From Deltaproteobacteria bacterium (GTDB lineage Bacteria; SAR324; NAC60-12), in the NCBI GenBank assembly GCA_002730365.1, contig PBZZ01000065.1:1-11051 (forward strand): 11,051 bases of DNA, given 5' to 3'. Of this stretch, positions 8,788-11,051 are shown piece after piece. Numbering within the stretch: the stretch's first letter is position 1; each line of letters opens with the position of its first letter. Position numbers and translations under genes: made by a program. The notes under the pieces were generated by a model. The model was not told where the DNA came from. It searched no databases and saw only the letters and a list, made by a program, of their open reading frames with translations.

Positions 8788-9141
8788 ATGAGAAAGCGGT
8801 CAGGCTTTACCTTGCTGGAAGTAGCACTTTCAATTCCTTTGCTGCTACTAGTGCTTTGAAACACAAACCGAATTGCTGAAGCCATTGCAAGCGGGATTGA
8901 GCAGCAAAGAGAAGCCGAACACATCGCAAGCCAATTTGACAACTGGATGGTTTCAATGTTGCTTGCAGAACACGACGATGAATTCCGGCAAATCGGTTCT
9001 CATCAACTCGAATTGACTGGCCCAATATTTTCTAATTGGCAAGCGCAATGGCAGATTGATTTCGGTTTGCCCTCAATGGCATTGAGAAGCCTCCAGAAAG
9101 GTGGGATAGAACAATTGAACTGGGTCACTGCACTGCCTTAG
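8788..9141 (+). pseudogene. Prepilin-type N-terminus (minor pseudopilin-like) interrupted by in-frame TGA
   Basis: The ATG at 8788 opens a frame encoding MRKRSGFTLLEV followed by a hydrophobic stretch (ALSIPLLLLVL). This is the class III leader of type IV pilins and type II secretion pseudopilins: basic leader, Gly-6 cleavage site, Phe-7 to be methylated, and Glu at +5 of the mature protein. Codon 24 (8857-8859) is TGA. The same frame is then open to a TAG at 9139-9141, giving a plausible pilin-like remainder: a charged helix with EAEHIASQFDNW, then a Trp-rich region. Read through, it is 117 codons, short for a minor pseudopilin of the GspI sort, so the 3' end may also be lost by a frame change near 9119-9138. 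It follows the carboxylase stop by two bases. A recent pseudogene is most likely; sequencing error or TGA recoding is possible. There is no obvious SECIS-like hairpin after the TGA. Confidence 0.65.
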
Positions 9142-9544
9142 CAAGGTCAAATGCAATGTTTTTTCTATCTTTCCAGTCCGGCTTGACCCACTCCTCGAAG
9201 GTCTGATATCTATTGAAGAAGCAACGCAGGTTGCTGCAGCGAAGCTGTATTTTTCAACTCTCAAACGGTTGATACTCATGCGAATCGCCATTTTGGCTGC
9301 AATCGGTATTGGTGCATTTTTGTTGGTATTCTTACCAGGATACTTCTTTCTTCTTCCCTCAGGCTCAGAAGTACCTGAAATGGTTGCTCCTGCAGACGAG
9401 GAAAGCGAAAGCTGAGAGGAGACTGCCTATCGATGTAAGGATGAGTTGAGCCTGTTTGGGAACTCCGTGTTGGACACACGGATTGTATCAACGCCAGATC
9501 CTGAGGAGGTAGTATGTCTATCCATGTTAGTTTCAAAAACATGA
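9119..9544 (+). pseudogene. Continuation frame with one membrane helix and acidic tail, interrupted by TGA
   Basis: One base out of phase with the prepilin frame, a second frame is open from 9119 to the TGA at 9413-9415, then open again to the TGA at 9542-9544. It encodes a soluble stretch (LDPLLEGLISIEEATQVAAA), a membrane helix (ILAAIGIGAFLLVFLPGYFF) and an acidic segment (ADEESES). After the TGA comes a hydrophilic stretch with two cysteines in all, one beyond the hibernation-factor start. The only ATG before the helix is at 9278 and would give a 45-residue protein ending at 9415; it has no visible Shine-Dalgarno. I do not recognise the family. It may be the displaced 3' part of the broken prepilin gene, a second decayed gene, or a genuine tiny membrane protein. 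Its 3' end overlaps the hibernation-factor start, so the final part may be chance. Confidence 0.4.
9503..9509 (+). promoter_or_regulatory. Strong Shine-Dalgarno for the hibernation factor
   Basis: GAGGAGG lies four bases before the ATG at 9514. It is the clearest ribosome binding site in the window and fixes that start, while most other genes here have weak or absent Shine-Dalgarno sequences. Confidence 0.7.
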
Positions 9545-9804
9545 AAAATTCTGATGCAGTCAAAGAGCATGTTCATGAACTCTTTGATGACCTGTTAAAG
9601 ATTACCGACAATAAGTACCCCTTTCATGTACATCTGACTCGTCAGAAAGACGAGAGCTATCATGTAGGTATCAACTGCAGCTACCAACAAAAGATGCTCG
9701 CCAGCAATTCCGATGATAAAAATCTTTACAAGGCTCTGGCACGTGGAGTGGACTCCATGCGTACTCAAATCATCCGTAAATCAGACAAACTGAAGGCTTC
9801 GTAG
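9514..9804 (+). CDS. Short ribosome hibernation promoting factor (HPF/RaiA family)
   Basis: This 96-residue cytosolic protein is of a size and pattern typical of short HPF/YfiA proteins, which bind the 30S decoding region and inactivate ribosomes in stationary phase or starvation. It opens with a beta strand (SIHVSFKNM) and a helix containing AVKEHVHELFDDLLK. Beta strands follow (FHVHLTRQK, YHVGINCS). It ends with DDKNLYKALARGVDSM and a basic tail RKSDKLK, matching the family pattern of an Asp-x-x-x-Ala helix followed by Lys/Arg-rich residues. The usual opening Gly-Arg-Asn is replaced by FKNM, so it is a divergent member. It lacks the C-terminal dimerisation domain of long HPF. It has a strong Shine-Dalgarno and a terminator immediately after its TAG, so it may be the end of the plus-strand unit that starts at the carboxylase or may have its own promoter in the decayed DNA. 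Confidence 0.75.
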   Translation: MSIHVSFKNMKNSDAVKEHVHELFDDLLKITDNKYPFHVHLTRQKDESYHVGINCSYQQKMLASNSDDKNLYKALARGVDSMRTQIIRKSDKLKAS

Positions 9805-9805
9805 T

Positions 9806-9838
9806 GCACCCAGCACCCAGTGATGCTGGGCGCTTTCT
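9806..9838 (+). terminator. Rho-independent terminator after the hibernation factor
   Basis: A perfect 7-base-pair stem, CCCAGCA (9809-9815) with TGCTGGG (9824-9830), has an 8-base loop. It extends past one A/C mismatch by two more G-C pairs (9806-9807 with 9832-9833). A short T-rich run, TTTCTCC, follows. It begins two bases after the TAG of the hibernation-factor gene. The weak T-run is why confidence is not higher. Confidence 0.6.
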
Positions 9839-9864
9839 CCATTTCACCCGATCTTGCGTCAGCC

Positions 9865-10335
9865 ATGCGCTCTTCATTGCTCCTCACATCGCTTTTTTTT
9901 CTTGGAGTAGCAGAAAGTTTTGCTGGCTGTGAGGGCACCATGATGGGTGCTACAAGTGAAGATCCTTTGCTTTCCTCTGTGGACCTAACCTTTTCTCCAA
10001 TTTACTCCTCTGCGACCACTTCTGGAACATCGAATTGCCCGAATTGGGACATTGCACTGCAGGAACGCTTCGCCCGTTGGCAGTTTTTAGTCGCCAACCA
10101 ATCGATACTCGAAGAAGAAATTGCAACAGGCCATGGGCCGCATTCTGAGGCGCTGGGAGCTTTGTATTATTGTTCTGAGGTTGGTCAGCAGCAGTTTGGC
10201 AATTTCCTGCGGTTGCATCAGGAGAGGATTGATTTTCATTTACACAATACTGGTCAAGTAGAAGCGTTGGTGCCTTTACTGAGCCAATGGATTCAATCAC
10301 ATCTGAGTTTGCGCCATGAATGCAAGGTGGGCTAG
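9865..10335 (+). CDS. Exported DUF3015-like protein, copy 1
   Basis: The function is unknown; DUF3015-type proteins are small exported proteins. The chosen start gives 156 residues with a textbook signal peptide (MRSSLLLTSLFFLGVAESFA) before a cysteine at 22. An ATG at 9820 is also in frame but lies inside the upstream terminator hairpin and would place 15 polar residues before the signal peptide, so I prefer 9865. Family-like features are the Cys-rich start, an SGT motif (53-55) followed by Cys-58, and a helical half resembling the family's Phe-x-x-x-Asn...Gly region (RWQFLVANQSILEEEIATGH). Cysteines are at 22, 58, 103 and 153, possibly two disulfides. The F-A-G-C around the cleavage site is only a poor lipobox. 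It is paralogous to the next gene, whose ATG lies inside its last 20 bases. Confidence 0.7.
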   Translation: MRSSLLLTSLFFLGVAESFAGCEGTMMGATSEDPLLSSVDLTFSPIYSSATTSGTSNCPNWDIALQERFARWQFLVANQSILEEEIATGHGPHSEALGALYYCSEVGQQQFGNFLRLHQERIDFHLHNTGQVEALVPLLSQWIQSHLSLRHECKVG

Positions 10336-10786
10336 TTTTTTTGTTGCTACTTGGCTTCTAAGTAGTGGCTCCGCCTGGTCTTGTCACGAGGGTGGACCCA
10401 TGGGATTTGCTGATGGAAAGCTTGATGCGTTCTCCGTAGACATTTCCTCTTCCTCTACCTTTGCTTTTGCCAGTTCCTCGGGAACTATGGGATGCGAAGA
10501 TTGGACATTGGGCCAACGTTATGAAGAAGAGCAGTTTCTACAGGCTAATTGGGATCAATTGACCGAGGAAGCCTCAAACCGCAGTCAAGATTTGCACTGG
10601 ATATCCCTTGCACAACTTGCAGGATGTGACCCTACAGAATCTAAACAATGGTCGATTCTAGCAAACCAACACTTTGCTACGCTGTTTGACAGTCCAGACT
10701 CCTCTGAAAAAGCACGTAGCGATTTTCGTTTCCAATTTAATCAACACCTGAGCGATACTCAGTTGTCATGTCGTCTCGCCTCTTAA
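10316..10786 (+). CDS. Exported DUF3015-like protein, copy 2
   Basis: This 156-residue paralogue of the upstream gene has a signal peptide (about residues 1-22, ending GSAWS) and then CHEGGPMG, aligning with C-EGTMMG in copy 1. Cysteines at 23, 60, 104 and 152 keep nearly the same spacing as copy 1 (37/44/48 against 36/45/50). The SGT motif (55-57) precedes Cys-60, and the QFLQANWDQLTEE helix aligns with QFLVANQSILEEE. Sequence identity looks low outside these points, so the duplication is old. The ATG overlaps the end of copy 1 by 20 bases, and the gene's own end overlaps the next start by 19 bases, indicating translational coupling. No independent Shine-Dalgarno is evident. A periplasmic, disulfide-bonded protein is inferred; the role is unknown. 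Confidence 0.7.
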   Translation: MNARWASFFVATWLLSSGSAWSCHEGGPMGFADGKLDAFSVDISSSSTFAFASSSGTMGCEDWTLGQRYEEEQFLQANWDQLTEEASNRSQDLHWISLAQLAGCDPTESKQWSILANQHFATLFDSPDSSEKARSDFRFQFNQHLSDTQLSCRLAS

Positions 10787-11051
10787 TCTTCCTGCTTCTC
10801 CTTCTGTCTTTCCCTACTATTGGTTACTCATCCAAGGGGCAACTGCGTATTCTGATCACGGGAGATACAAAAGGTATTCTTGCCTCAGAGTATGCTAGTC
10901 GTAATCAAGGTTGGCTTTACCTTGCAGAGGCTCTGTCTCCCAAGCCCGGAGAAGTCCCAACTTTACGGCTTGATGCAGGAGACTTGTTAGGAGGATCAGA
11001 TTTTAGTCACTTTCTAACGCATGAGCACTCTCCTCCCAGATCTCCACAAAT
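10768..11051 (+). CDS. Exported metallophosphatase (5'-nucleotidase/UshA-like), N-terminal part only
   Basis: An ATG at 10768, overlapping the end of the previous gene by 19 bases, opens a frame that runs off the window (94 complete codons). It starts with a signal peptide (MSSRLLIFLLLLLSFPTIGY), then LRILITGDTKGIL, a spacer with GWLYLAEAL, and LRLDAGDLLGGSDF. This is the first part of the calcineurin-like metallophosphatase pattern of periplasmic 5'-nucleotidases: a first metal-binding block (here GDTKG where the family usually has NDxHG), a Gly-x-x-x-Leu-Ala helix, then Asp-Ala-Gly-Asp with Gly-Ser. The His in block 1 is replaced by Lys, so metal binding may differ from UshA. The substrate and C-terminal domain are not visible. 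It is probably co-translated with the two DUF3015-like genes. Confidence 0.7.
   Translation, partial: MSSRLLIFLLLLLSFPTIGYSSKGQLRILITGDTKGILASEYASRNQGWLYLAEALSPKPGEVPTLRLDAGDLLGGSDFSHFLTHEHSPPRSPQ

Noticed and set aside
8857..8900. TGA at codon 24 of the prepilin frame as a selenocysteine codon
   Set aside because: Only a 4-base-pair pairing (TTGC/GCAA) is visible just downstream, not a bacterial SECIS-like hairpin, and pilins are not known selenoproteins.
135..9544. Genome-wide reassignment of TGA to tryptophan or glycine
   Set aside because: Tryptophans in the intact genes are TGG, no TGA occurs inside the conserved full-length genes, and the EpmA-like and carboxylase genes end in TGA.
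9276..9563. Minus-strand open frame of 95 residues across the decayed stretch
   Set aside because: It starts inside the hibernation-factor gene, has no Shine-Dalgarno or domain, and is the mirror of the membrane-helix frame.
9950..10300. Minus-strand open frame of 116 residues
   Set aside because: It is antisense to the first DUF3015-like gene, which has a signal peptide and conserved cysteines.

Overview
The window reads as chromosomal DNA from a Gram-negative, proteobacteria-like organism. The evidence is an EF-P/EpmA beta-lysylation gene pair, a type IV prepilin-like N-terminus, two DUF3015-like exported proteins and an exported metallophosphatase. A deep-branching marine proteobacterial lineage such as SAR324 is a guess from this gene mix and cannot be proved here. 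All intact genes read with the standard code, and TGA ends at least two of them (the EpmA-like and biotin carboxylase genes).

Left half (about 135-5848, all minus strand): a three-gene run read right to left. It begins with elongation factor P (GTG start). Seven bases later comes a 1279-residue protein carrying a nucleotidyltransferase signature like that of class I adenylate cyclases. After a 79-base gap comes an EpmA/GenX-type lysyl-tRNA-synthetase paralogue with an extra N-terminal domain. EF-P keeps the target lysine and EpmA is the family that modifies it, so substrate and enzyme flank the large protein. Bases 1-134, downstream of epmA, hold no gene or convincing terminator that I can see.

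Middle (5849-8785): a 180-base divergent intergenic region separates efp from a plus-strand gene of 918 residues. This gene fuses a biotin carboxylase to a C-terminal biotinyl domain (EVMKMF), with an unusual insertion in the ATP-grasp part and a long helical linker. No carboxyltransferase is present in the window.

Decayed stretch (8786-9513): immediately after the carboxylase there is a perfect prepilin N-terminus (GFTLLEV) interrupted by an in-frame TGA at codon 24. Its reading frame then closes and a different frame continues with a membrane segment and acidic tail, again interrupted by TGA. It looks like a broken pseudopilin-type gene, or two such genes; sequencing error or recoding are alternatives.

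Right end (9514-11051): a short ribosome hibernation factor with a strong Shine-Dalgarno and a hairpin terminator just past its stop. Then come three overlapping plus-strand genes for exported proteins: two tandem DUF3015-like paralogues with four conserved, equally spaced cysteines each, and the start of a 5'-nucleotidase-like metallophosphatase that runs off the window. The overlaps suggest one translationally coupled unit acting in the periplasm.
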